Assembly (NCBI GenBank): GCA_963922685.1
Contig: CAWUJM010000003.1
Coordinates: 1 to 64,000, forward strand
Length of the DNA: 64,000 nucleotides
Source of the DNA: JAHDBG01 sp963922685
GTDB lineage: Bacteria > Pseudomonadota > Gammaproteobacteria > Chromatiales > Chromatiaceae
Reading direction: 5' to 3'
Every line of letters starts with the position of its first letter. Positions within the stretch are counted from its first letter, which is position 1. A program made the translations under genes and the position numbers. This document shows positions 43,312-52,226 of the stretch, piece after piece. The notes beneath the pieces were generated by a model, which worked only from the letters and a program-made list of their open reading frames with translations, was not told the origin of the DNA and did no database searches.

Positions 43312-43871
43312 GGATTAACTGCCTTCAGACGCAGATGGACAGCTGCCCGCGCGGTGGCTGAGAAACCAAAGCCGGTACTGGCCTTCACCGCAACCCCGAA
43401 GCCGAAGCCGGAACGGACATTTTTAGCCCGGTCGGCGGCACGGCGGAGTTGTTCCAGTCGTTCGGCATTCAGGAACAGGGCATCATCATGGCCAGTGGCC
43501 TGGGCGGTGATGTTGATGCGGAAGGTATAAGGCTCACCCTGCGGGGTCTGATCAAACCATTCGACCAGTTCGACTTCTGCACCGAGCGCAGCAATGCTGC
43601 TGCGGACGGCGTAGACGGTACCCCGGAAGCGATGCGCACGGAGGGCATTCTTAACGACTGCGCGCTGCACATCTTCCGGCAGGTCATCCGCATAATCTTC
43701 GGCACTGAACTGCCAGGCCAGATACGGCAATACGGATGGTGCAACCCGGTCAATATACATGATGCTGAGGACATGCGTACGGGTACGCAGATCACCGGAC
43801 TCGCGGGTGATCAGTTCACTCAGCGTACTGAGCGCAGCGGATTCCTGAACAGATGACGGAATTAACAACAT
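43308..43871 (-). CDS. Phage tail protein I (P2 gpI-like baseplate)
   Basis: The 187-aa sequence has LPYLAWQFSAEDYADDLPED and KNALRAHRFRGTVYAVRSSI, the hallmark of P2 gpI/Mu gp48-like baseplate proteins. In P2 it lies between J and H; here H-like genes follow, but the J-like gene is 20 kb away on the other strand. Confidence 0.88.
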   Translation of the reverse strand: MLLIPSSVQESAALSTLSELITRESGDLRTRTHVLSIMYIDRVAPSVLPYLAWQFSAEDYADDLPEDVQRAVVKNALRAHRFRGTVYAVRSSIAALGAEVELVEWFDQTPQGEPYTFRINITAQATGHDDALFLNAERLEQLRRAADRAKNVRSGFGFGVAVKASTGFGFSATARAAVHLRLKAVNP

Positions 43872-43901
43872 AGAATGAATATATAAACCAGAACAGCTGA
43901 T

Positions 43902-43927
43902 GACGTGGTACCGGAACCACGTTTTTT
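43902..43927. promoter_or_regulatory. GACGTG-N10-CAC dyad, site 1
   Basis: GACGTG (43902-43907), GTACCGGAAC, CACGTT (43918-43923) lies between the divergent gpI-like and tail-chaperone genes. Sites 56755 and 60903 share GACGTGGTACYGG and the CAC half-site. A run of T follows, so it could also act as a terminator, but no gene reads into it from the left on +. Confidence 0.55.
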
Positions 43928-43974
43928 ACGACAGATGACTATGCTGGCGGCTCATTTTGACTACAGGAGCCACT

Positions 43975-44373
43975 ATGTCGCGTTACCAGTTATCTCAGTC
44001 TGTCTGGGAGGAAGGCAAGGAATATCAGTATGTTGAACTGAACTCACCGATCCGGGTGCGGGATCGGATTGAAGGGGTGAAGTTCAGTAAAGACCGATAT
44101 GGTTATCAGGAGGCGGATGCGATTCTGGTGTATGGCCTGAGCAGGACGGGCGTGTTCAGCCAGCGTGCTGAGCGGGATGCATCCGGCCAGCTGGTCAGCC
44201 TGCAGGATGCACAGCGGCTGAATCCGGAGACGTTACTGGATCTGAGCTATCGCGATCTGGTAGAGATCACGAAGCTGAGTCAGGGCCTGGGGTTTTCCAG
44301 CTCAGCGAAGGCCAGTTCCGACAGGCCTTCCAGCACCTCAGACGAGCCGGGTACGGCAATGCGTGTGAGCTGA
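43975..44373 (+). CDS. Tail assembly chaperone (P2 gpE-like), frame-0 product
   Basis: AGGAG lies before ATG. The 132-aa protein sits immediately before the tape-measure gene, the place of P2 gpE, and ends in a Ser-rich tail. In P2-type phages a -1 shift produces gpE+E'. Here the -1 frame is open from about 44290 to TGA at 44430-44432 and reads like a real protein, so two products are expected. Frame 0 ends at TGA 44371-44373. Confidence 0.8.
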   Translation: MSRYQLSQSVWEEGKEYQYVELNSPIRVRDRIEGVKFSKDRYGYQEADAILVYGLSRTGVFSQRAERDASGQLVSLQDAQRLNPETLLDLSYRDLVEITKLSQGLGFSSSAKASSDRPSSTSDEPGTAMRVS

Positions 44374-44432
44374 TGCAGCTTGAGGTGAGTACCTTCCTGT
44401 ACCTGCTGGAACTGAGCCATGACGACGGATGA
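44290..44432 (+). other. -1 frameshift extension of tail chaperone (E'-like)
   Basis: Frame 0 codons CTG GGG TTT TCC (44287-44298) offer a slip on GGGGTTTT. The -1 frame continues VFQLSEGQFRQAFQHLRRAG and YGNACELMQLEV, then TFLYLLELSHDDG, about 46 residues. Its stop overlaps the tape-measure start (ATG 44419). The protein-like quality, the length and the end point match E' extensions. The slip site is not a perfect X XXY YYZ heptamer. Confidence 0.75.
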
Positions 44433-46704
44433 TTTTAAGCTGCAGCTGGCGGTTGGCATCAAAGACCTGTACAGCCAGGGTGCTGAACAGGTGCAGCGCG
44501 CTTCAGATGACCTGCTGGAACATCACGAACGGCTGAAACAGAGCCTGGATGATGTCGGGGCGTTTGAACAGAGTGATGCAGCCCTGCTGAAGCTGACCGA
44601 GAAGCAGAAGAAACTGCAGAAACAATATGATGAAGGCGAGGATCAGCAGCAGAAGCTGCTGGCACAGCGCAAAGCACTGATTGAGAAGCAGAAGGCCGGT
44701 CTGAAGCTGACGGCATCGGAAGAACAGCAGCTGAAGCAGCTCAATGCGCAGATAAAGCGTTCCGGTGAGGCGCAGAACGATCTGCGGGCGGAGCTGGATC
44801 ATGTCACCCGCCAGGCACGGGAACAGGAACGCGCCTTTGACCGGCTCGGGACTTCGTTAAAGAAGGCCGGGGTGGATACCCGGCAACTGCGTCAGGAACA
44901 GCAGCGGCTGGAGAAAGAGCTGGAGCAGACCAGGGCGGATGCATCCGATGCATCGCGCTGGGAGAGTGCGCGCAATGTGGCCTCAGGCGGCATACTGGCC
45001 GGTGCTGCGGGCCTGGGCGGGTTTCTGAGCGGGAATATTGTGGAGTGGGATCGTTCGATCCGGCATCTGGCCGCCGGGATTGATGAACCGGTTTCACGGG
45101 TAAAGGCTTGGGAACAACCGATGCGCGCAGCCGTGAGCCGCCTGAATGGAGCCACGACACCGGAGGGATTTACGACCACGATGCGCGCTATGCGTCAGCA
45201 GATGCGGCTGACCGGACAGGCCGCGATAGATGCCAGCGAAGAAGTACATCAATTATTCAGTGTGCATCCGGAACAGGCACCGGACGAAATAATCCGCGCG
45301 GCCACCCAAGCTCAGATCGCCTGGGGTACCGAGACGGCACAGTCCACGGATCTGTTCAATAAGATACTGAACCAGTCCGGCGACCGGGCAAATGACCTGC
45401 TGGATACCTTCTGGGAGTACGGCCCGACTATCGCGCGGGCCGGGCTGGATGTGGAACAGTTCAGCGCGATGCTGGTACGCGGTGCGCAGGAAGGGGTGTG
45501 GAACTATGATGTGATCGGCGACATCATGAAAGAAGGCTACATGGCGCGGATCACCGATGTGGATGCCTGGAACAAGCTGGTCGGCGATGGTAAGAAGCCG
45601 GGTGAGATTGATACCCTGCTGGCAGACCAGCCGGAACAGGTGCGGGTACTGAAAGAAACCCTGATGCGGTTGCGGCATGGCCTGAAGGCACAGAATGAAG
45701 AACAGACCAGCCGGGCCTGGGCCGGGCTGATGACCCAATTTGCGGCTCTGAAGCATAAAGATCCGCAACAGGCCAGGAACCTGATTGAAGCGGTATTCGG
45801 GACGCGTGGCGCGGAAGAAGTGACCAGTGGCGCAATGGCCGGCATGGCAAAGGCGATCACCGATCCGCAGGCGATTCTCGGAGAGTACGAAGGTAGCCTG
45901 CAGCAGGCATTTGACCGGCAGCAGACCTGGCTGGATCAGATGTATGGTGCCGGTTCACGTTTTTTTAACGCACTGGCACAACCGGTGCAGAGATTTATAG
46001 AAATGCTGGCACCGGTCGGTGAACAGATGGTGCAACTGACCCATGCGATCACGGACTGGGTGGAAGCCACGCCCGGTCTGGCGGAGGCGATTGTCGGCCT
46101 GACACTGGCGATTGGCGCGTTGAAGGCAGTGATCCTGGCAAAAAAAGGGATTAACCTGCTGCGGGGGGTTGATCCGGACGCGATGCCGACAAAGAAAAAG
46201 CCGGGACTGGCGAAAAAACTGGCGACCGGCGCGGGGAATCATCTGAAGACCGGAGCCGCTGCAGCAGCGGGTGCAGTCGCGGTCGCCGGGAAGAGTCTGG
46301 CGACCCGGACAGCAGCCAGTCTCGGGCCGATGCTGGCACGGGGTGCTGGCATGGTCGCGCTCGGCAGTACCCCACTCGGCTGGGCCATTACCGGACTGGG
46401 TACTGCGGCCTGGATGGGCTATGAGTACTGGCCGCAGATCAGCGGCACGCTGCAGGATTTGTTTAAGGAAACCAAAGAACAGAAGAAACCGCCTGAGCAG
46501 CCAGCGGCCACTCCGGTACAGATCGGCCAGATCACCTTCAGCCCGCAGGTTGCGATCAAGGCCGACCCGGCGACCACCTCAACCGATCTGAGACAACAGA
46601 TGATCACGCTGATGCGTGAGCAGCAGACTGAGTTTGTACTGGAGATGCGCAACCTGCTGGAAGCCGTGCAGGACCAGCAGGACCAGGCGTTATACGCGCG
46701 CTAA
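44419..46704 (+). CDS. Tail tape measure protein (P2 gpT-like)
   Basis: A 761-aa protein that sets tail length. Residues 20-180 form a long coiled coil rich in Gln/Glu/Lys. A glycine/alanine segment near 190-205 follows, then the conserved tape-measure region. Hydrophobic helices near 550-570 and 640-670 could insert in the host membrane. A 761-aa tape is consistent with a contractile tail of P2-like length. The start overlaps the chaperone extension. Confidence 0.92.
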   Translation: MTTDDFKLQLAVGIKDLYSQGAEQVQRASDDLLEHHERLKQSLDDVGAFEQSDAALLKLTEKQKKLQKQYDEGEDQQQKLLAQRKALIEKQKAGLKLTASEEQQLKQLNAQIKRSGEAQNDLRAELDHVTRQAREQERAFDRLGTSLKKAGVDTRQLRQEQQRLEKELEQTRADASDASRWESARNVASGGILAGAAGLGGFLSGNIVEWDRSIRHLAAGIDEPVSRVKAWEQPMRAAVSRLNGATTPEGFTTTMRAMRQQMRLTGQAAIDASEEVHQLFSVHPEQAPDEIIRAATQAQIAWGTETAQSTDLFNKILNQSGDRANDLLDTFWEYGPTIARAGLDVEQFSAMLVRGAQEGVWNYDVIGDIMKEGYMARITDVDAWNKLVGDGKKPGEIDTLLADQPEQVRVLKETLMRLRHGLKAQNEEQTSRAWAGLMTQFAALKHKDPQQARNLIEAVFGTRGAEEVTSGAMAGMAKAITDPQAILGEYEGSLQQAFDRQQTWLDQMYGAGSRFFNALAQPVQRFIEMLAPVGEQMVQLTHAITDWVEATPGLAEAIVGLTLAIGALKAVILAKKGINLLRGVDPDAMPTKKKPGLAKKLATGAGNHLKTGAAAAAGAVAVAGKSLATRTAASLGPMLARGAGMVALGSTPLGWAITGLGTAAWMGYEYWPQISGTLQDLFKETKEQKKPPEQPAATPVQIGQITFSPQVAIKADPATTSTDLRQQMITLMREQQTEFVLEMRNLLEAVQDQQDQALYAR

Positions 46705-46708
46705 GCGG

Positions 46709-47851
46709 TTAATCCCAGCTGAGGGCACCACCGGTCTGGTATTCGGTGACACGGGTCTCAAAGAAGTTTTTTTCCTTTTTCAGATCCAGTGCCTCAGACA
46801 TCCAGGGAAACGGATTGGTGACGCCGGGATACTGCTCCGGCAGGCCGATCTGACTGCAGCGGCGGTTAGCGATGAACTGCAGATAATCACTGAACATGTC
46901 CGCATTCATGCCGAGAATACCGCGCGGCATGGTGTCGTGCGCATACGCAGTTTCCAACTCAACCGCCTGGCGGATCAGCTGCACCATGTCAGACTGAAAC
47001 GCGTCCGTCCAGAGTCCCGGATTTTCGACCTTGATCTGGTTGATCACGTCAATGCCGAAGTTCATGTGCATGGATTCATCACGCAGAATGTACTGAAACT
47101 GTTCGGCGGTACCGGTCATCTTATTGCGCCGACCCATGCTCAGGATCTGGGTGAAGCCAACATAAAAAAAGATGCCTTCAAAGATCACATAAAACGCGAT
47201 CAGCTCACGTAACAGCGTCTGATCATTGTCGACCGTACCGGTGCGGAAATCAGGATCGGCCAGGTGCTGCGTAAACGGCAGAGCCCATTCCGCCTTACGC
47301 GCCACGGCAGGCACCTCCCGGTACATGTTGAATACCTCGCCTTCATCCAGCCCGAGCGATTCAATCACATACTGATACGCATGGGTGTGCAGGGCTTCTT
47401 CAAATGCCTGGCGCAGCAGATACTGGCGGCATTCCGGATTCGTGATATGCCGGTACACCGCGAGCACCAGATTATTAGCAACCAGCGAGTCTGCGGTGGA
47501 GAAGAAGCCCAGGTTGCGCTTGATAATTAACCGTTCGTCATCGGTCAGGCCATGCGGGTCTTTCCACAGCTGCACATCCGCCGTCATGTTCACTTCCTGC
47601 GGCATCCAGTGATTCGCACAACCGTCCAGATATTTCTGCCAGGCCCAGTCATATTTGAAGGGTACCAGCTGATTCAGATCAGACCGGCAGTTAATAATGC
47701 GCTTGTCATCCACCTGAATCCGGCCCGCCCCCTGCTGTATCGTAACCGGACCCTGGGCAGCAGTCGGGGCCTGTGCAGGCGCACCGCCGTGTCTTTGTAC
47801 GGGCGCACCGCCGTGCGCCCCGACAGGGGCAAACGGATCGTCCCAGTTCAT
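46709..47851 (-). CDS. nrdB: Class I ribonucleotide reductase beta subunit NrdB (phage-embedded)
   Basis: Makes the radical for deoxynucleotide synthesis. Metal and radical residues are present: Asp in FSTADSLVANN, Glu-x2-His-x3-Tyr in FEEALHTHAYQY, Glu in FEGIFFYVG, and Glu/His in RDESMHMNFG. CANHWMPQEVNM is typical. The N-terminal 35 residues hold a short repeat (HGGAP twice). Although it looks like a cellular NrdB, its ATG (47851, AAGGA upstream) overlaps the stop of the preceding phage gene (ATGA), so it belongs to the late operon. No nrdA is visible. Confidence 0.93.
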   Translation of the reverse strand: MNWDDPFAPVGAHGGAPVQRHGGAPAQAPTAAQGPVTIQQGAGRIQVDDKRIINCRSDLNQLVPFKYDWAWQKYLDGCANHWMPQEVNMTADVQLWKDPHGLTDDERLIIKRNLGFFSTADSLVANNLVLAVYRHITNPECRQYLLRQAFEEALHTHAYQYVIESLGLDEGEVFNMYREVPAVARKAEWALPFTQHLADPDFRTGTVDNDQTLLRELIAFYVIFEGIFFYVGFTQILSMGRRNKMTGTAEQFQYILRDESMHMNFGIDVINQIKVENPGLWTDAFQSDMVQLIRQAVELETAYAHDTMPRGILGMNADMFSDYLQFIANRRCSQIGLPEQYPGVTNPFPWMSEALDLKKEKNFFETRVTEYQTGGALSWD

Positions 47852-48171
47852 ACCCAATCCTTCTGATCAAACCACCAGAAATGCGTTGCCGGCGGGCGTT
47901 TCTTACCCCAACACATCTTGCGATGATCCTGCAGCCAGATCAGACGCTGACCAGCCAATGCGCGTTTAATGTGTGCCCGCTGGCGGCCGGTCAGGGGGCC
48001 GGTGCGTTCCAGTTCGGATAACATCATCAGGCCATCTTCAATATCAAACGGCAGTGCGTCTGCATCCTTGATCAACAGCAAGGCAATCTTCACACTCAGC
48101 GGGCCGATGCCGCCACCCATCCAGGTGACGCCGGTCATCTGACCCTTCGCATCAAAGTTGATACCAGCCAT
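47848..48171 (-). CDS. Phage hypothetical protein between gpF-like and nrdB
   Basis: A 107-aa protein (FDAKGQMTGVTWMGGGIGPL, FDIEDGLMMLSELERTGPLT) with a Trp-rich end. I do not know its function. It overlaps the upstream head gene by 20 bp and the downstream nrdB by ATGA, so all three are co-translated. Confidence 0.7.
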   Translation of the reverse strand: MAGINFDAKGQMTGVTWMGGGIGPLSVKIALLLIKDADALPFDIEDGLMMLSELERTGPLTGRQRAHIKRALAGQRLIWLQDHRKMCWGKKRPPATHFWWFDQKDWV

Positions 48172-49468
48172 GTTTGCGTTCTCTTTGTTTTAACTGAGCC
48201 CGGGTAATCGGATAAAAGGTCTTCGGGCCACCGGAGACACGGGCTGCAACCAGATGGCCAACCTGTTCCGAGACCCATTTAATCAACAACACCGACTGGC
48301 GTGCACCGGCACTGGTATCCTTAGTCATGCTGATCCAGACTTCATCCGGCGCGGTCAGCGCAGCGTGAAAATCGTCCGGATTCAGTTCCGGACGTTTCTG
48401 CGCGACATGCGCCTGCACCCGTTTGCCGATCTGTGCCTTCGCCAGGTCTTTGCGGCGTTTCTGCCAGAAGGGTCGGTTCGCTCTGGCGGCGAACTTCAGA
48501 ATATCCGGCCACAGGCCATACTGTTGTGCTCGCGCGGCCATGCCAAGCGGCACCACATCCAGCACGGCCGCCGGATGGGCCGGGAACTGCAATTGTTTCT
48601 TCATCGCCGGGTTGCGGGTGATCTCGCCCAGATCAAACGAGCTGGGCTGCAGTTTGCGCGCCTGCGCCTCTTCATACGAAATTGGCGTCACAATCGACCG
48701 GCAGCTATGATGATTCTGCGGATAGATGGTCTGCCAGCGTTTATCGTTTCTGACCAGAATCAGGCCATCCAGTTCATCACACAGTTCTGTGGTGCCTTCA
48801 TCCAGAATGGCATTGTACTGCAGATACTGCACCGTCTCAGTATCCTGCAGCTGCTGCCAGCGACCCGCATTGTACGCATTCATCATATTGTTGCGATAAT
48901 GCGTCTCCAGCCAGTAAGGGTTACGCACTCCGATTCCGGCCTGCTCCAGCAGACCGGCCATCTGTTGCGTCAGATCGGCGCGGGCGGCACCGCTGCGCAG
49001 CTGCGTCTGATACAGGCCCTGGATCTGGCGGATCAGGTCTTCCTGCCCGACCTTCGCAATTGTGAAGGCACGAAACTTCAGCTTCGCATCCAGCGTATCA
49101 AACGTATCCTCTGCCTGCAGCGTATCCTTCAGAAGCCGGGGCGTGGCCACCTGGGCACGCAGAAAGTCCTCGGCTTCCGCAAACGGCACCTGAAACGGCG
49201 TCTGCGCCAGCTGAATGCTGCGAGACCCGGGCTGCAGCAACTTCTGAATATGATAGGCACCATACAGGTAGCTGACTCGCATCGCACTGACAAACTGTGC
49301 CGCATAGCCGCGCACAGCATTCGCGCGCAACGGACGTGGCCCGGCGCGTACGCCGAACCTGGCCAGCACCTCAGCACGGAGTGCCGTCAGACTGGCATCC
49401 AGACATTGTTGTTCGACCTTTTGTTGCTGGCGCAGCAGACGCGCATCCCGCACCCGGGTCGGGGTCAT
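48152..49468 (-). CDS. Minor head protein, Mu gpF / SPP1 gp7 type
   Basis: A head morphogenesis protein. The core domain has NPYWLETHYRNNMMNAYNAG, ILDEGTTELCDELDGL and NHHSCRSIVTPIS, the standard SPP1 gp7/Mu F segment with its Cys/His. The C-terminal 75 residues (DEVWISMTKDTSAGARQSVL, KTFYPITRAQLKQRERKHG) look like a PBECR-type phage nuclease-fold domain appended to head proteins. That second assignment is tentative. It overlaps the portal gene by ATGA. Confidence 0.85.
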   Translation of the reverse strand: MTPTRVRDARLLRQQQKVEQQCLDASLTALRAEVLARFGVRAGPRPLRANAVRGYAAQFVSAMRVSYLYGAYHIQKLLQPGSRSIQLAQTPFQVPFAEAEDFLRAQVATPRLLKDTLQAEDTFDTLDAKLKFRAFTIAKVGQEDLIRQIQGLYQTQLRSGAARADLTQQMAGLLEQAGIGVRNPYWLETHYRNNMMNAYNAGRWQQLQDTETVQYLQYNAILDEGTTELCDELDGLILVRNDKRWQTIYPQNHHSCRSIVTPISYEEAQARKLQPSSFDLGEITRNPAMKKQLQFPAHPAAVLDVVPLGMAARAQQYGLWPDILKFAARANRPFWQKRRKDLAKAQIGKRVQAHVAQKRPELNPDDFHAALTAPDEVWISMTKDTSAGARQSVLLIKWVSEQVGHLVAARVSGGPKTFYPITRAQLKQRERKHGWYQL

Positions 49469-50535
49469 ACCAGCAGGCTCAGATCGGTCGGGGCCGACAG
49501 CGACAGCGGTGCGCCACCCGGGGCGGGGGCTTGTGCCGCCTGACGGGCCTGCTCATCCAGCACCATCACAGCGCGGCCAGCCACCTGATTCAGTTCCAGC
49601 ACCCAGGCAACCAGGGTGCGCGATAATTTGCGCAGGACGGCCTTCATATCCAGCTCAGCGACCGATTCCAGACTGGTCTGATGCGTCTTACTCATCGCAT
49701 ACGAACCGGTAGTCCCCTTATCCAGTGCAAGCACCTGACCGGTGATCACCTTCGAGATGGCAGCATCGTGATCGCGGATGACCTCATTGATCTCCGTAAT
49801 CTTACCTTTCACGGACAGTTCTTTGATATCGCGCACCCCGGCCACCGTAACCGAATCCGCCGCACTCAGGCCAGCCAGGGCCTGAGAGATCTTAATCAGT
49901 TCAGCTTCGCCGGTCGCATCCGAAATCGCCACATGTGCCGGAACCGAATATCTATCGCCCAGTTGCTGCATCTGATCCAGTGCCTGCCACTTGGCCTGCC
50001 AGCGCGGAAAGGCGGGTTCCAGCACTGAGCAGCCATACGGATTGGTCGCATTAGCCCGGTGGGTAAAGACAATCACCTTTTTATCCGGCACATCACGCCA
50101 CTGACTATCACTCGCCAGATACATCAGATGGCCGGACTTGTGAAACTGAAAACGACGCGGGTCAGAACGCTCAATCCGTTCCGGCACCATCACCCCTGCC
50201 TGCACCGACCAGAACACCTCCAGCGGTACAAAACCGTAGGCCAGGCATTGCAGCGCATCCAGCAGATCGTGTTCCAGCGTGATTTCAGCAAACACCTGAT
50301 CCAGCAGACCGGTTGCGGCTGCATCGGAATCATCTGACCAGGCCCAGGGCATTCTGAGCGCAGTATGCTGGCGCAGCTGCATGGCAGAACTGACCTGATC
50401 ATCCAGCAGCATCGCCTCAATCGTGCCGAAATAATCAGCGACACGCGGCACCTGATAAAAGAACGCCGGTGGCGCATGGCGATCGGTCAGGAACTGATCG
50501 GTGCTGAGTGGCCGGGTCAGCTGCCGGGTCAGCAT
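49465..50535 (-). CDS. Portal protein, DUF935 (Mu gp29-like)
   Basis: The portal ring protein for DNA entry. VPRVADYFGTIEAMLLDDQV, DALQCLAYGFVPLEVFW and DKKVIVFTHRANATNPYGCS are DUF935 signatures. At 356 aa it is shorter than Mu gp29 (about 510 aa). It starts just inside the end of the gp36-like gene and overlaps the gpF-like gene by ATGA. Confidence 0.88.
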   Translation of the reverse strand: MLTRQLTRPLSTDQFLTDRHAPPAFFYQVPRVADYFGTIEAMLLDDQVSSAMQLRQHTALRMPWAWSDDSDAAATGLLDQVFAEITLEHDLLDALQCLAYGFVPLEVFWSVQAGVMVPERIERSDPRRFQFHKSGHLMYLASDSQWRDVPDKKVIVFTHRANATNPYGCSVLEPAFPRWQAKWQALDQMQQLGDRYSVPAHVAISDATGEAELIKISQALAGLSAADSVTVAGVRDIKELSVKGKITEINEVIRDHDAAISKVITGQVLALDKGTTGSYAMSKTHQTSLESVAELDMKAVLRKLSRTLVAWVLELNQVAGRAVMVLDEQARQAAQAPAPGGAPLSLSAPTDLSLLV

Positions 50536-50927
50536 GGCGCACCGGTCGCGGCACAGACACGAACCGCACCGACAAATGCTTTCGGCCGGGCATCCGTGTC
50601 AACACAGTCACCCAGCAGACCCTTCAGCATCGCCTTCGCATCAGACCGTTTATCAGATGCCCCGGCCTCCACTTCCGAGCGCGCATATAATTCATACACA
50701 GCCATCTTCTGAATGGCGGCCTGCAGCACCTCGGATTCATCTGTAGTGAACACCCGGCCCTGAGAGCCACAGCGCAGAATGGCCGAATAAGCCCAGCGAC
50801 AGGCCGCATCCACGGCTTCTTGTAACAGGACATCATCACCCAGGGTCAGGGTGGTCAGGATCTGTTTATCCATCGCCCGGTGCATATCATGCACCGTGAC
50901 CAGGGCCTTGATTCCATCTAATGTCAT
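50529..50927 (-). CDS. Phage head-tail adaptor candidate (Mu gp36-like)
   Basis: A helical protein of about 132 aa (LLQEAVDAACRWAYSAILRC, AAIQKMAVYELYAR) in the position between capsid and portal where DUF1320/gp36 proteins sit. The pattern of small helices and YELYAR fits that family, but the match is weak. ATG 50927 is preferred over 50942, which lies against the terminator; GGGGGG precedes it. Confidence 0.55.
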   Translation of the reverse strand: MTLDGIKALVTVHDMHRAMDKQILTTLTLGDDVLLQEAVDAACRWAYSAILRCGSQGRVFTTDESEVLQAAIQKMAVYELYARSEVEAGASDKRSDAKAMLKGLLGDCVDTDARPKAFVGAVRVCAATGAPC

Positions 50928-50942
50928 GCAGACGCCCCCCAT

Positions 50943-50968
50943 AAAAAAAGGGGGCCGGGGCCCCCTTT
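50943..50968 (-). terminator. Terminator after major capsid gene
   Basis: On the minus strand the hairpin GGGGG(CCCCGG)CCCCC is followed by seven T. It lies downstream of the capsid gene and upstream of the gp36-like gene, so it should reduce transcription from the capsid block into portal and nrdB. Confidence 0.8.
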
Positions 50969-50998
50969 ACATCCCGACCAGGCTGACCTGTCAGACCA

Positions 50999-51976
50999 TT
51001 AAACGACTTTCGACCAGCAGATCGCCTTCAGGGCCGGAGCCGGAATCGGCTTCGACATCGACTTGATCTTGATGCCGCTCGGATCCTGCGTCCGGATCGG
51101 GTTCGCCCAGAACGGCAGCGGTTGCAGATTTGCCTGCAGGTCATCCAGCGCGCAATACCACAGCTTGATTGGTGCACCCAGATCGACCATCACGATTTCA
51201 TTGTCCGGCACTGATGACACAAAGTTGCCGGAGTTCAGGTCAGTATAGCCAGTCGCGATCAACTCAAAACTGAACTGGCCGAGACTACTGCGATCTTTGC
51301 CAATCTGCACTACAATCGCATTATTCTTCGCATTCAGATTGATTGTACCCATCAGCAGGTCGTACGCTTTTTTACCGGCGAAGATGTGCAGATTGCCGCC
51401 CCAGCCGCCTTCAGACAGCACCTTCTGCATCGCCGTCAGGTGGCTGAAGATATCCGTGGGTTTAGACGTTGCCGTCCAGGCGGTGGTCACATCCAGTCGT
51501 TGTGGCGCACCATATTCCACCTCATACACATCCAGCATATTGCCGGAATCGTCCTTCATTGGATACGTAATCCTACCGGTCATCGCCTGAGCACACAGTG
51601 CCTCTGTAGATAGTTTTATCACTTCCTGATGGGCATACAGATACGTATTCACCATCTCCTGCACACTACGCCGGGGTAAGAGCTTCATGTTGTTCAGCTC
51701 AGTAGCAGTCAGAGGCGATGAAACATCAAAGCCCTGTGGCTCAATCGTCATGTTGTCCAGACCACCGGTATGAAACGCATGCGACTGCGTACCCCGCCGC
51801 ACCACCGGCACATTCCGTGTGATCTTATTCACCTCAGACAGCGGGATCGCGGGCAACGGCCATGTCCGGGCATCGCCAAACAACCGGTTTTTGATCGGGG
51901 TGTTGACCTTCGGGCCATTCTCAATCGCCTGAGCGATGGTTTTAACAGTCAGAAACTGGGTCAGATCAAGTTCCAT
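50999..51976 (-). CDS. Major capsid protein, lambda gpE family
   Basis: A 325-aa HK97-fold capsid protein of the gpE type. RLFGDARTWPLPAIPL, TELNNMKLLPRRSVQEMVNT, YGAPQRLDVTTAW, IFAGKKAYDLL and the C-terminal CALDDLQANLQPLPFWANPI follow the gpE order. It is downstream of decoration and protease genes as expected. Confidence 0.9.
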   Translation of the reverse strand: MELDLTQFLTVKTIAQAIENGPKVNTPIKNRLFGDARTWPLPAIPLSEVNKITRNVPVVRRGTQSHAFHTGGLDNMTIEPQGFDVSSPLTATELNNMKLLPRRSVQEMVNTYLYAHQEVIKLSTEALCAQAMTGRITYPMKDDSGNMLDVYEVEYGAPQRLDVTTAWTATSKPTDIFSHLTAMQKVLSEGGWGGNLHIFAGKKAYDLLMGTINLNAKNNAIVVQIGKDRSSLGQFSFELIATGYTDLNSGNFVSSVPDNEIVMVDLGAPIKLWYCALDDLQANLQPLPFWANPIRTQDPSGIKIKSMSKPIPAPALKAICWSKVV

Positions 51977-51977
51977 A

Positions 51978-52217
51978 TCAGCGTCCTTTAACAGGTTTCT
52001 TAGCAGCAGACTGCGGTGGTTCGGGGGCTAAGGCGGTATCAAAGGCAACCGCCTTCTGCTGCAGTTCAGCCACGGCATCTGCAACCGCCTGAATCAGCAG
52101 GTTGCGTTGCGGATGGTGTAACAGATTCCAGGTCTCGCCACCCAGCTTACGCACCGTCTGCCAGACCTGGTTATGTGCCTGGCTGAACGCCAGCCGGGCT
52201 GGTTTTGCATCACTCAT
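51978..52217 (-). CDS. Small phage head-region protein
   Basis: A 79-aa helical, Ala/Gln-rich protein between the decoration and capsid genes. It has no recognised motif. It starts 9 bp after the decoration gene and ends 1 bp before the capsid start, so it is surely co-translated with them. Confidence 0.65.
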   Translation of the reverse strand: MSDAKPARLAFSQAHNQVWQTVRKLGGETWNLLHHPQRNLLIQAVADAVAELQQKAVAFDTALAPEPPQSAAKKPVKGR

Positions 52218-52226
52218 AACAGGCTC

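Noticed and set aside
43902..43927. Simple terminator
   Set aside because: It has a T run on +, but no gene reads into it from the left, and the same dyad recurs at two other block starts, so a regulatory role fits better.
48254..49543. A 429-aa plus-strand frame opposite the minor head gene
   Set aside because: It is antisense to a clear gp7-type gene and has a shadow-like composition rich in His/Arg/Gln.
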